Shown: positions 44,921 through 54,401, counted from the stretch's first letter. The stretch is 64,000 bases of DNA from Actinomadura luteofluorescens (GCF_013409365.1 NZ_JACCBA010000001.1:6200001-6264000); one strand, 5' to 3'. The notes: generated from the letters alone by a model not told the origin. Translations and numbers: made by a program.

Positions 44921-47032
44921 ATGCATCGGATGTTCCGAGGCGCCGCCCGGCTCGCCGCGGTCGCGGGCCTTGCCGTGAGCGGCGGCGCATTGGTGGCGGT
45001 CCCGCCGGCGATCGCGGGCATCGGCTTCGACACGGGGCTCGTCTGCTCCGGCAAGTCCGGAACGCACGATGTGGCACTGCGGATCGAAACGACCGTCCCG
45101 TCGGCCGGGGCCGTCGGCCAGCCGGTCCAGCTGGGCACCATCAAGATCGACGTCGGTCTCCCGCCCGAGTTGGTGAAAGAGGTCTCGGCGGCTTCCCCCG
45201 CCTGGGCGTCGACACCACCGGCGACGAGCGCCTCCCCCTCGTCCACGCCTTCCCCCGCGCTCGGAGGCGTCGCGGAGATCCAGGTCGCGCTCCACGGGCC
45301 AGGGGGCGACCGGCGCGCCGGGTGGCCGGCCTTCGCTCTGGCGGCCACGCCGTCACGGGGTGAGGGGGCCGTGCACCTGACCGGCAGCGGGGTGGCGCCG
45401 CCGGTGGTCCCCGAAGCGCCGGGCGAGCTCTCATGGTCCGCCGGGGCGGTCGACTTGTCGCTGGTGCCGGGTGACGCGGCGACGGGGAAGGAGGCGCCCG
45501 AACTGGCGCTGCATTGCGCGGCGGAGAAGGCTCCGGTGCTCGGAAGCCTGCGGGTGCGGCGCGCGAACGAGCCGGTGATCCCCGGCGCGTCGAGCGCGGC
45601 CCCCCGTCAGCCCACCGCCTTCCCGGAGGGATTGTGCAAGCTGATCCCTGCGCGGGGGCAGGATCCGCGGTACGCCATCAGCGACGATCCCGAACTAGCG
45701 AAGATCTTCGAATCCCCGACAAATCCGGACGGCCTGAACGCCGACACCGGTGATGGACTGATGTACTGCGTCAAGGCGACGGGGTTCTTCAACATCAAGA
45801 AAGTTGGAAACGCCGCTCCCGTTGCTTTCGAGAACAATGTTCGGGCACTGACCGAAAGCTATATGGGGAACATATTCTTCGGACCGAACTGGACGGATTT
45901 TCGCGGATACTTCATCAACCGAACCTATCCGACCCCCGCCACGATGCTGGGTTTCGGCTTCATGCCGACACGCGCGGTGGCAGAAGCTGTTCAGGTCGGC
46001 TCCCCGCGGGGCGGCGGGACCGGTCCGATCACCGGCAACATGCGGATTCTCCAGCAGCTTTCGACTGAACTTGATATCTCGGGTCCGACTGTCGACAGGC
46101 AACAGCTCAAAGCCAGTGCATACGTGCGCATCAAAGCGGGTAAGGCCGAGGTCAACGGAGTTCCCCTCGATCTCGGCACCAAATGCATGACCAGCCCCAC
46201 CTCGCTTTCCGCGACTGGATTCATGGGGACGCTGAGAACAGGGACGACTCAGTACGAGAGCGGGCAGCCGCTTATCGCCCAGAACGTCACGATCCCTTCC
46301 TTCTCCGGCTGCGGAGTGACCGAAGATCTCAGCCCGATCCTTACCGCGAGTGTCTCCGGAGCGGGAAACTATGCGAATCTCGAATCGGGACTCTGGTGCG
46401 AGGTCACCACTGGCAACCGTTGCGTGGACGGCGCCGGGGCGTTTCCTCAGACCTTCACCGTGGCGCCGGGCGGGGTCGTCACCGCGGTCGCGAAGCCGTT
46501 CACCCTGGGATACGCCGGGGACAACGCGGAGTTCAGGTGCGAGTCGGCGACCATGCGGCTCGATCTCGAACGGGGACGGTGGCAGTCGCGCTTCAGGCTG
46601 GGCAAGGGCGACATGTCCCTCCACGGCTGCGAGGTGGAGGCGTCGGACGGCACCGTCCACCCGGTGAGGGGCGAGGTCACGCAGGACGGCTCGTTGTGGC
46701 TGAACATGACCATCGATGCGGCGACCGGGCGACCGGCGATGAGGATCAACGGCGTCGTGCTCGACGCGACCGTGGACGTCGGCGGAGGGGGGCGGTGCAC
46801 GCTGCGGATATCCCACAACCTGGGGGGAATCTTCCTCCCGGGGCAGCGTGAGGTTCCCGGGCTTCTCGAAGGCTCCTATGACAACGGGACCTTCTCCATG
46901 AACTCGCACACGTTGAAGCCGTCGGGGAAGTCGACGTGCGAGATCCCGGGGTTCACGGACTTCCTCAGCGTCTTCAATTCATACAAGGGCGATTTCGTCT
47001 TCCATCCGACTCAGCGGATCACCTCGCCCTGA
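44921..47032 (+). CDS. Large secreted protein (possibly DUF6801-type N-terminal domain)
   Basis: 703 residues from an ATG; signal peptide of about 33 residues ending PPAIAG. The first domain (GIGFDTGLVCSGKSGTHDVA, VGQPVQLGTIKIDVGLP) resembles the DUF6801 family of actinobacterial surface proteins, recalled and not aligned. A Pro/Ser/Thr linker (about 95-115) follows, then several cysteine-containing beta-rich modules. No anchor is visible, so it is secreted or held non-covalently. Codon use in about 45770-46400 is less GC-biased than at both ends, suggesting a mosaic origin. Function unknown. Confidence 0.72.
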   Translation: MHRMFRGAARLAAVAGLAVSGGALVAVPPAIAGIGFDTGLVCSGKSGTHDVALRIETTVPSAGAVGQPVQLGTIKIDVGLPPELVKEVSAASPAWASTPPATSASPSSTPSPALGGVAEIQVALHGPGGDRRAGWPAFALAATPSRGEGAVHLTGSGVAPPVVPEAPGELSWSAGAVDLSLVPGDAATGKEAPELALHCAAEKAPVLGSLRVRRANEPVIPGASSAAPRQPTAFPEGLCKLIPARGQDPRYAISDDPELAKIFESPTNPDGLNADTGDGLMYCVKATGFFNIKKVGNAAPVAFENNVRALTESYMGNIFFGPNWTDFRGYFINRTYPTPATMLGFGFMPTRAVAEAVQVGSPRGGGTGPITGNMRILQQLSTELDISGPTVDRQQLKASAYVRIKAGKAEVNGVPLDLGTKCMTSPTSLSATGFMGTLRTGTTQYESGQPLIAQNVTIPSFSGCGVTEDLSPILTASVSGAGNYANLESGLWCEVTTGNRCVDGAGAFPQTFTVAPGGVVTAVAKPFTLGYAGDNAEFRCESATMRLDLERGRWQSRFRLGKGDMSLHGCEVEASDGTVHPVRGEVTQDGSLWLNMTIDAATGRPAMRINGVVLDATVDVGGGGRCTLRISHNLGGIFLPGQREVPGLLEGSYDNGTFSMNSHTLKPSGKSTCEIPGFTDFLSVFNSYKGDFVFHPTQRITSP

Positions 47033-47523
47033 CCGGACCTTCCCCTCGCCATGGGCCTCTCGTTCCGGCGCGATCTGATGTCGTTCCGGAAGCCTCCGGG
47101 GCCCTCCAGGACTGGTCGCATCGTTGCCCGCACCACCCCGGGCGACGGCAGGGCCAGGCCGGCTCGCTGCAGGCCGTCGCCGGCCTGCGGCGAGTACGGT
47201 GGCTCCTCTCGCTCCCCGCCATATGAAGCAGGCGGGCGAAGGGTCCGGGCGGAGGGGCCGGCGCTCCCAGTGATATGCGGTCGATGACAATACCGGCTAC
47301 TCCCGGGCCGCCGTCATTGATATTCGCTTACAAGGCGAGAAAATCTCCATGCTCGTGCGTTGTGGTGTATTGAAACGGCATTGTTTCAGTATTATTCTCC
47401 GATTGGGAATCGAGGATCTGTCTCGTTGGGGATCCGCTTCACGGTTCCGCGTCGGCTGGGATCACACTGTGGCTGTCCGGCGCTCTGTGTCCGTTTCTCC
47501 CAGCAAGAAGAAAGGACGAACTG
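47033..47523. other. Intergenic region with TGAAAC-N6-GTTTCA dyad
   Basis: No supported gene in 491 bases. The left half is GC-rich without structure. From 47270 it becomes AT-rich and contains ATGACAATACC (47284) and a perfect TGAAAC/GTTTCA dyad (47371-47388), which looks like a promoter with an operator for the gene at 47524. Confidence 0.45.
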
Positions 47524-48325
47524 GTGAAGTCCATTCGTTTCCGGAGAAGCAGTTCCCGGCTGGCGCTTCCCGCCGTGCTCGGTGCTGCGCTGCTCAGCCT
47601 CGGCCTGGCCTCCCCCGCTTCGGCGGCCAACCCGGACCCGATTCCGTCGAGCTTCAGCTTCTCCGACTGCCCGCCCCTCCCGGACGGTGCGTCGCCGGAC
47701 TACTCGCAGTGCTGGGTGGGTGTCGTCACCAGCGGCACGTTCAAGGTCGGCAGCTTCGACCAGAAGATCGAGGAGCCGATCAGGATCACCTGGGCGAACA
47801 CCTTCAACCCCAGCACCTTCGAGACCAAGACGGTCTTCGGCGCGATCAACGCCCCGAAGATGCTCGTCCAGCCCGGGCCTGTTCGGTGACCCGCTCCTGT
47901 CGGCCGTGTACGCCAAGGTCGAGTACGCCGGCGTCTTCGAGATGCCGGTCAGCAGCAGCTTCGAGATCAACATCGGGCTGAAGGTCCGGCTCATCAACCC
48001 GTTCCTCGGAAGCAACTGCACGGTCGGCACCAACAGCAACCCGATCAGGGTGGCCCTCACCACCGGGACCACCAGCCCTCCGGCCCCCAACACGCCCATC
48101 ACCGGCGAGGGTCTCTCGATCGCGCGGCCGGACTCGACGCCGCCGGTGCTGCAGGCCAAGCACGTCGGCAACTCGTTCGCGGTGCCCGGCGCCAAGGGCT
48201 GCCTGTTCGGCGGCGGCGTCGCCGACTGGCTGGTCAACCAGGTGGGTGGATTCCCCTCGGCGGCCGGCAAGAACACGATGATCCAGAACGAGTACCTCGT
48301 GTCGAAGAACTACAGCCAGCTCTGA
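47524..48325 (+). pseudogene. Secreted protein interrupted by a single extra C
   Basis: GTG start with AAGGA upstream; signal peptide of about 34 residues ending ASPASA. The first frame stops at 47889. The next frame continues the same protein from PGLFGDPLLSAVYAK to a stop at 48325. Dropping one C from the CCC at 47872-47874 restores a 266-residue protein (MLVQ-PGLFGDP) with no other defect. The mature part is beta-rich with five or six cysteines (DCPPLPDG, QCWVGV, SNCTVG, KGCLFGGG). Either a sequencing error or a fresh frameshift. It continues the run of secreted proteins next to the mce operon; function unknown. Confidence 0.75.
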
Positions 48326-48342
48326 GGCCGAGCCCGTTCGAC

Positions 48343-48381
48343 CGGTACCGTGCCCGCGGCGATCCCGCGGGCACGGTACCG
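48343..48381. terminator. 17-bp perfect hairpin after the frameshifted gene
   Basis: CGGTACCGTGCCCGCGG (48343-48359) and its exact complement (48365-48381) around CGATC, 18 bases after the stop. No T-run; a likely terminator for the secreted-protein transcript. Confidence 0.7.
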
Positions 48382-48638
48382 CCGTGATGTCGTCCCGTCC
48401 TTGAAGCACTCCGATCCGAGCGAGATGTATTCGTCTTCGGGGTTTTGATGCGGCGACGCCGGGGCGCGGTGCTTCTCCGGATTGTCTCCGACTGATCATT
48501 CGATCCGGCCATTTTTGTTCGCCGGTGAGTTTCGCGGCCATTCAGGTGCGAGATCTCCTCCGTAATGATGTGCGGCGGCCGTGGTGTGAGTTACATTCTG
48601 TCGAGGCTTTTCTTGAGAACGGTGCGCGGGAGGAATGA
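48382..48638. other. AT-richer upstream region of the second PucR-type gene
   Basis: No gene. CGGCCATT occurs twice (about 48506 and 48534), and TTACATTC near 48592 could include a -10 (TACATT) for the regulator. GGGAGGA directly precedes the start codon. Confidence 0.35.
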
Positions 48639-49838
48639 ATGACGAGGGCCCTCGTTGGGGGAGGGAAGCGTCCCGGAGCTCTCCCGCCACAGGTCATCGC
48701 CATTCTGAGTGCCGAGCTGCCCTCGCTGGCCGAGGAGATCCTCGAGGAGGTCCAGCGGTCGGTGCCCGAGTACGCGCGGCAGGAGGGGAGGCCCGAACCG
48801 GCCGCGTACCGGATCACCGTCGAGCAGGCCATGGCGGCCTTCGTCGACCAGGTCTCCGGCGGCGTCGACGGCTACGAGCGGCGCGACGAGCTGTGCCGGG
48901 AACTCGGTCGCGGCGAGGCCTACCAGGGGCGCACGCTGGACGCCCTGCAGGCGGCCTACCGGGTCGGGGTGCAGGTCGCGTGGCGGCGGGTGGCGGCCGT
49001 GGCGCGGACGCGGCGGCTGCCCGCGGAGGTGACGACGCGGCTGGCCGAGGCGCTGTTCGCCTACATCGACGAGCTGGCCTCCCTGTCGGTCGAGGGCTAC
49101 CTGGAGGTCCGGTCGTCGGCCGACGAGCTGCCCGGCGACCACCGGCGGCTGCTGCGCATGGTGCTCGGGCCCGGCGCGGCGAGCGGTGCGCTCGCCGAGG
49201 CCGCCGAGGCCGCCGGCTGGGCGGTGCCGCGCACGGTGACGATGGTCGCGATGCCGGCGCGCGCGCGGTGCGTCCGGGAGGCGATGGACCGCGACGTGCT
49301 CGTCAACCTCGCGGACACCGAGCCCCACCTGCTCATCCCCGGCGGATACGGCGCGGAGCGCGCGGCGATGCTGAGCCGCGCCCTGCCCGAGCGCCGCCAC
49401 GCGGTGGGGCTGACCGTCCCGCTGGGGGAGGCGGCCGACTCGCTGCGCTGGGCGCGCCGGGCGCTGGCGCTCGTGGAGGCGGGCTGTCTGGAGGACGGCG
49501 GCCCCACGCTGTGCGAGCGGCACCTGCTGGAGCTGTGGCTGCTCTCGGACGGACCGCTGCTCGAGCAGCTCGCCCGCCGGGAACTGGGCGCGCTGGCGGA
49601 AATGCCGCGGACCCGGCGTAAGCGCGTGACCGAAACCCTGTGCGCGTGGCTGGACGCGCAAGGGAACGCGGTGGAGGCGGCGCAGCGGCTCCGGCTGCAC
49701 CCGCAGACCGTCCGGTACCGGATGCGGCAGATCAGCACGGAATTCGACCGGCAGCTCGCCGACCCGGCGGCGCGTTTCGTGCTGGACGCGGTGCTGCGCG
49801 CGTACCGGTTGCGGGAGCGCGACCCCGCGCTGAAATGA
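48639..49838 (+). CDS. PucR-type transcriptional regulator (paralogue 2)
   Basis: 399 residues, ATG with GGAGG upstream. Same architecture as the regulator at 28831-30057: helical N-terminus with QRSVPEYARQ, GRTLDALQAAYRVGVQVAWRR and YIDELASLSVEG, a central block SLRWARRALALVEAG, and the C-terminal PucR HTH (QRLRLHPQTVRYRMRQI). The effector is unknown. Position between the secreted proteins and the second mce locus suggests control of one or both. Confidence 0.82.
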   Translation: MTRALVGGGKRPGALPPQVIAILSAELPSLAEEILEEVQRSVPEYARQEGRPEPAAYRITVEQAMAAFVDQVSGGVDGYERRDELCRELGRGEAYQGRTLDALQAAYRVGVQVAWRRVAAVARTRRLPAEVTTRLAEALFAYIDELASLSVEGYLEVRSSADELPGDHRRLLRMVLGPGAASGALAEAAEAAGWAVPRTVTMVAMPARARCVREAMDRDVLVNLADTEPHLLIPGGYGAERAAMLSRALPERRHAVGLTVPLGEAADSLRWARRALALVEAGCLEDGGPTLCERHLLELWLLSDGPLLEQLARRELGALAEMPRTRRKRVTETLCAWLDAQGNAVEAAQRLRLHPQTVRYRMRQISTEFDRQLADPAARFVLDAVLRAYRLRERDPALK

Positions 49839-50089
49839 ACCCGCCCCTATTGGGCGCTGAAAGTGACGACAGGGCCACAGCCTGCCGAATTTGCCTTCCC
49901 TTTACCTTCCCGGATTTCGTATGATCTAAGTTCAACGTGTTTCAGCTCACGGAATGCGGAGGGTGCGCAGGGTCCCCGCTCGGCGTGCCCTCGGTCTTGA
50001 CGCCATATGGCCGATCATCCGTACGAACGGGTGCCCCGCCCGGAATTCCCCTCGTTCGCGATGGCGGTGTCTGGAGGTGTGCCGACCCC

Positions 50090-51382
50090 ATGGCACAGCG
50101 GACGTTGACGCGGGAGGCGGCGAGTCGCCCGAGCCGGCTGCCGCGCCGGCTCGCCCTGCTGATGCGGCCGGAACTGCCCAGCCTGGCTGGGGAGATCATC
50201 GACGAGGTGCGCCGGTCGATCCCCGAGTACGGGCGGCCCCTCAAGGGCCCCTACGTCGAGGCACTGCGCATCGGGGTCGACCGTGCCCTGACGGACTTCG
50301 TCGACCGGATCGCCAACCCGCTGGAACCGAGCGCGCGCCACCGGGAGACCTACCGCAGGCTCGGCCGCTTCGAGGCCCAGGAGGGCCGGACGCTCGACAC
50401 CCTCCAGGCCGCGCTGCGCATCGGCGTCCAGGTCGCGTGGCGGCGCATCATGAAGGTCGGGCCGCGCCGGCGACTGTCGCCCGAGGTGATGGCCCAGCTC
50501 GCCGACGCGCTCTTCGCCTACATCGACGAACTGGCCGCGCTCGCGCTGGAGGGTTACCTGGACGCCCGCCCGGACGGCGAGGCCGAGGCGCACCGCCGCC
50601 GCCTGCTGGAGCTCCTGCTCCGCCGCGACGTGTCGTCCCGCGTCCTGGCCGAGGCCGCCGAACGGGCGGGATGGCCGCTGCCGGACGAGGCGACCGCCGT
50701 CGTGGCCCCTCCCGGCGCCCGGTACGTCCGGACCGTCCTGGACGAGGACGTGCTCGCCGACCTCAGCGCCACCCAGCCGTTCCTGGTCGTTCCCGGAAGG
50801 CCGACCCCGGAGCGCCGGCGATCCCTGCTCCGCGTCCTGCCCGACGGGCAGCTCGTCATGGGCCTCACCGTGCCGATCGCGGGCGTCGCCGACTCGCTGC
50901 GCTGGGCGCGGTGCGCCCTCGGCCTGGTGGAGACCGGTGTGATCGAGGACGCCCCGGTGACCGACTGCGAGGAGCACCTCATCACCCTCTGGCTGCTCTC
51001 CGACCAGGCCCTCATCGACCAGCTCGCGCACCGCCACCTCGGTGAGATGGGCGGCTTCAGTCAACGGCAGCGCGACCGCCTGCTGGAGACCCTGTACGCC
51101 TGGCTGGTGACCCGCGGCACCGCCAACGACATCGCCAGGGAGCTCGGCATCCACCCACAGACCGTCCGCTACCGGATGCGGCAGGTCGAAGGAGTCCTGG
51201 GCGACCGGCTGACCGACCGCGAGGCGCGCTTCGCGATCGAGGCCGTGCTGCGTGCGACGCGGTTGCGCGAACGCGCCGCCCCGCCGCCCGGCACGGGTGT
51301 CGCATGGAATGGCGCCGTCGCGCGGGAACGAGCACCGATTGATAATCGCCCAATATCCGATCGGCGCGATATGAGCACCTGA
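50090..51382 (+). CDS. PucR-type transcriptional regulator (paralogue 3)
   Basis: 430 residues from an ATG with GGAGGTG upstream; a longer frame to 49937 adds unconvincing sequence. It shares RRSIPEYGRPL, LGRFEAQEGRTLDTLQAALR, YIDELAALALEGYL, SLRWARCALGLVETG and IHPQTVRYRMRQVEG with the other two. Tandem with paralogue 2, 251 bases apart, with a TATGAT at 49920 that could be its -10. The last 35 residues are unique and disordered. Confidence 0.82.
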   Translation: MAQRTLTREAASRPSRLPRRLALLMRPELPSLAGEIIDEVRRSIPEYGRPLKGPYVEALRIGVDRALTDFVDRIANPLEPSARHRETYRRLGRFEAQEGRTLDTLQAALRIGVQVAWRRIMKVGPRRRLSPEVMAQLADALFAYIDELAALALEGYLDARPDGEAEAHRRRLLELLLRRDVSSRVLAEAAERAGWPLPDEATAVVAPPGARYVRTVLDEDVLADLSATQPFLVVPGRPTPERRRSLLRVLPDGQLVMGLTVPIAGVADSLRWARCALGLVETGVIEDAPVTDCEEHLITLWLLSDQALIDQLAHRHLGEMGGFSQRQRDRLLETLYAWLVTRGTANDIARELGIHPQTVRYRMRQVEGVLGDRLTDREARFAIEAVLRATRLRERAAPPPGTGVAWNGAVARERAPIDNRPISDRRDMST

Positions 51383-51487
51383 AGCGAACCTTGACCTGCG
51401 GGGTTGATTCCCCGAATCGCTGCATGCTTCCATCCAATCCAGCGCAATTCGGTGGAGTAGTCGCAATGCGGTGGAGGTGCGTTCGGG

Positions 51488-52663
51488 GTGCGTTCACGAT
51501 CGGCTTCGCTCCTGGCCGGATTCGGAGCGGTGACGCTCATCGGCATGGCGGGCGTCCATCCGGTACTCGCGGACGAGCCGGCCCCCACGCCGACCACCAC
51601 CGTCACCGAAACGCCGACGGATCCGCCGACGGATCCGCCGACCGATCCGCCCACCGATCCACCGACCGATCCGCCCACCGATCCGCCCACCGATCCACCG
51701 ACCGATCCGCCCACCGATCCGCCCACCGACCCGCCGACGGACCCGCCCACCGATCCGCCGACCGACCCGCCGACGAATCCGCCGACCGATCCCCCCACGA
51801 AGCCGCCCACTCATCCGCCGACGAGTCCGCCGACCGGCCCGGGCAAGCCCAGGACGCCGGTACTGTCCCTGGGGCTGACGGTGTCGGCGGCGACGATGCG
51901 GCCCGGCGGCTCGGTAACCGCGACCGTGCGGGTGGCGTCGGCGAACGCCACCGCGAACGGGATCGTCCTGCGGATGTCGGCCTCGGGTGCCACGGTCGGT
52001 CCCCGGACGCAGTCCCTCGGCAGTGCCGGATCCGGCGGCGCCTCCGCGATCGCGACCGTGCGGGCCCCGTCCGGTGCGGAGCCCGGCGTGATCACCCTGC
52101 GTGCGGCGGTCTCGGCGGCCAATGCCAGGAGCGTGTTCCGCAGCTACAAGCTGATCATCACATCCGCGTCCGGGGCGCTGCCGCCGGGGCTCGGCCCGAC
52201 GACGCCCGGCGTCCCGCCGCTGACCCCGCCCGACTTCGACCCGCTGGCCGGCATGACCGGGCCGCAGGTGGCGCTGCCGCCGATCGTGCCCGCCGAGTCC
52301 CCGCAGATCGCGCCGGACTCCGGGCCCCTCGTCCCGGTGTCGAATCTGCGCGAGCTTCCCCCCGAGCCGTTCACCGTCGAGGAGCTGACCGCGCTCCAGG
52401 CGGGGTTCCTCGCCGCCCTGGGGGCCGGGGTGGTGCTCCTGCTGCTCCGGATGCGGCTGATCCGGCGCTCCGGCGGCCGCGTCCCGCTCGCCGCGCGCCG
52501 CCGCCTGCGCGCCGCCGGCTCGCGAGTCGCCGACAAGCGCCCCACCGCGGCCCGGCTCCGCACGCTCCCGCCGCAGCCCGCCCGTGCCCGGCATCCGCGC
52601 CCGCTCCAGCCGGTCCCCCCGATCCGGCTCTCCGTCCGCCGGGTCCACACCGCCCGCCCCTGA
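51488..52663 (+). CDS. Surface protein with Thr-Asp-Pro-Pro repeats
   Basis: 391 residues, GTG with GGAGG upstream. Signal peptide of about 29 residues ending PVLADE. Residues about 40-115 are a run of roughly 20 PPTX tetrads, mostly PPTD, changing to N, K, H, S and G at the end, a rigid proline-rich stalk. An Ig-like beta domain follows (SLGLTVSAATMRPGGSVTAT to about 215), a Pro-rich linker, one membrane helix (about 312-330) and a basic cytoplasmic tail. Layout is that of a wall-spanning stalk protein anchored by a C-terminal helix. Function unknown. Confidence 0.78.
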   Translation: MRSRSASLLAGFGAVTLIGMAGVHPVLADEPAPTPTTTVTETPTDPPTDPPTDPPTDPPTDPPTDPPTDPPTDPPTDPPTDPPTDPPTDPPTDPPTNPPTDPPTKPPTHPPTSPPTGPGKPRTPVLSLGLTVSAATMRPGGSVTATVRVASANATANGIVLRMSASGATVGPRTQSLGSAGSGGASAIATVRAPSGAEPGVITLRAAVSAANARSVFRSYKLIITSASGALPPGLGPTTPGVPPLTPPDFDPLAGMTGPQVALPPIVPAESPQIAPDSGPLVPVSNLRELPPEPFTVEELTALQAGFLAALGAGVVLLLLRMRLIRRSGGRVPLAARRRLRAAGSRVADKRPTAARLRTLPPQPARARHPRPLQPVPPIRLSVRRVHTARP

Positions 52664-52733
52664 CCGCCGCGTCCGCCGGGACACGGCTTCCGGAGTCCGC
52701 CATGGCGCCGGCGGAGGCCCCGCGCCCAGGAGG

Positions 52734-53405
52734 TCAGCGGGCCAGCCGGATCAGGATGCGGCACACCTCGTCGATGATCTCGGCGGCCTCCGCCTCGTTC
52801 TCGGCGGTGGCGATCTCCCGTCCGGCCTCGCCGATCACCGTGGTGAGCACGAGGCTCAGCACCTGCTCGGGACGCCCGGCGGGCGCGTCGCCGGACGGGC
52901 CGCGCAGCAGCTTGGTGTTCTGCGCGATCCAGTGCTGGGCGCGGCTGCGGCGCATCAGCGACGACCCGGACGGGCCCTCCCCGGCGAGGAACAGCCGGGC
53001 CGCCTCGCGCCGCTCCCAGCACACCCGCAGGTAGGCGCGGGCGCCCGCGATGAACAGCGCGATCGGGTCGGACTCGCCGTCCTTGCGGGCGGCCGACACC
53101 GCCTGCGCGGCGCTCGCCTCCTGCTCGGCGGTGAGGTCCTCCCACAGCGCCACGTACAGCCCGGCCTTGCCGCCGTAGTGGTGATAGAGGCTGCCGACGC
53201 TGATGCCGGACCGCTCCACGATCTCGGCGATGCCCGCGTCGGCGTAGCCCCGGTCGGCGAAGACCCGCAGCGCCGCGGTCAGCAGCGCCTGGCGGGTCGC
53301 GTCGGCGCGTGCCCACTGGCGGCCTCCGCCGCCCTCGCCGCCGGCGCCCTCACCCGTGCCGTTCGCCCGCTCGTCGCCGGCGCGGCGTGCCCTGCTCGTC
53401 CGCAT
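52734..53405 (-). CDS. TetR-family regulator
   Basis: 223 residues from an ATG at 53405. About 35 disordered Gly/Glu/Arg-rich residues precede the HTH (ALRVFADRGYADAGIAEIVE and SGISVGSLYHHYGGKAGL). The C-terminal domain is unassigned. It converges on the surface-protein gene and lies just downstream of the transglycosylase gene in the same direction, 36 bases apart. Confidence 0.87.
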   Translation of the reverse strand: MRTSRARRAGDERANGTGEGAGGEGGGGRQWARADATRQALLTAALRVFADRGYADAGIAEIVERSGISVGSLYHHYGGKAGLYVALWEDLTAEQEASAAQAVSAARKDGESDPIALFIAGARAYLRVCWERREAARLFLAGEGPSGSSLMRRSRAQHWIAQNTKLLRGPSGDAPAGRPEQVLSLVLTTVIGEAGREIATAENEAEAAEIIDEVCRILIRLAR

Positions 53406-53441
53406 CCCCCCATGGTGCCAGGCCGGGCCGCCCCGCCGGGC

Positions 53442-54329
53442 TCAGTACCAGTTGTGCGCCTGCCACCAGGACCAGGCGCCGCACGGGTCCTTGTAGCGCG
53501 CCTTGATGTAGCCGAGGCCCCACGCGATCTGGGTGGGGGAGCTGGTGCGCCAGTCGGGGCCCGAGCTGGCCAGCTTGGAGCCGGGCAGCGCCTGCGGGAT
53601 GCCGTAGGCGCCGCTGGACGGGTTCTCGGCCCGCTCGTTCCAGCCGCTCTCGTGGTTCCACAGCGTCAGCAGGGACGGCCAGCAGCGGCCCCATCCCTTG
53701 AGCTCGTTCATCTTCTTGCCGTACGCCTTGTTCTGGCCGGCGCTCGGGTTCGACTTGGCGAGCCGCTCGCGCTCCTGCTGGGCCTTGAGCTTCTTGCGCG
53801 CCGCCGCGTCCCGCTTGGCCTTCTCCTTGAGGCGCTTGAGCTCCCGCTGGTGCTCCTTGTAGGCGCGCTCCTTGGCGACGGCGACCGCGTCGGCCGCGAC
53901 CTTGTCCATGTCGGACGCCGAGGTCAGCTTCGCGAGCATGTCGTTGGTGGACAGTCCCGCGCTCGCGGCCTTGGGCGGCTTGCTGGCGTCGTCGACGAAG
54001 CTGCCGAGGTCGACCACCGTCAGCGCGCCGCCGACCACGCCGATCGCCGCGATCGTGATGGTGACGTTGCTCGTGAGGACCCGCCGCACGCGCCGCCCGC
54101 CACCGCGCGCCTTCGGCTCCTCGTACGCGGCGGGGGAGTCGTCAGGCCCCGGCGGTTCCGGACCGTAGGGTCCTCCCGGGCCGTGGCCGTCGGACGACTC
54201 GCGGGGCTCCGGCACGCGCGTGGCGCGCCTCGTGCCGGCCCTCCTGGAGCCGCGACGACCCCCGGCGCCCCCCGTAGCGCCTCCGGCTTCCTCGGCGGGA
54301 CGTCTGCGTGTGCCGTGACTCTGTGGCAT
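53442..54329 (-). CDS. Lytic transglycosylase-like, membrane-anchored protein
   Basis: 295 residues, ATG at 54329. A disordered cytoplasmic N-terminus (about 1-85), one helix (about 88-107), a Lys/Glu/Arg coiled coil (about 150-195), then an SLT-like domain with LLTLWNHESGWNERAENPSS, GAYGIPQALPGSK and QIAWGLGYIKARY. The glutamate in NHESGW is the expected catalytic acid. It should act on peptidoglycan outside the membrane. Similar proteins are common in Streptomyces and relatives. Confidence 0.85.
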   Translation of the reverse strand: MPQSHGTRRRPAEEAGGATGGAGGRRGSRRAGTRRATRVPEPRESSDGHGPGGPYGPEPPGPDDSPAAYEEPKARGGGRRVRRVLTSNVTITIAAIGVVGGALTVVDLGSFVDDASKPPKAASAGLSTNDMLAKLTSASDMDKVAADAVAVAKERAYKEHQRELKRLKEKAKRDAAARKKLKAQQERERLAKSNPSAGQNKAYGKKMNELKGWGRCWPSLLTLWNHESGWNERAENPSSGAYGIPQALPGSKLASSGPDWRTSSPTQIAWGLGYIKARYKDPCGAWSWWQAHNWY

Positions 54330-54401
54330 AGGAGAAGACTGCCTTATCGCCCGGGTGTGGTGCTCTCGAAGAGCAAGTACGCAGGCCGGACGATACCCGG
54401 T

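Noticed and set aside
51612..51815. Antisense Gly-Ser-Val-Gly-Gly repeat frame opposite the proline-rich repeats
   Set aside because: It is the mirror of the PPTD-coding repeat; the sense strand has the start, ribosome site, signal peptide and downstream domains.
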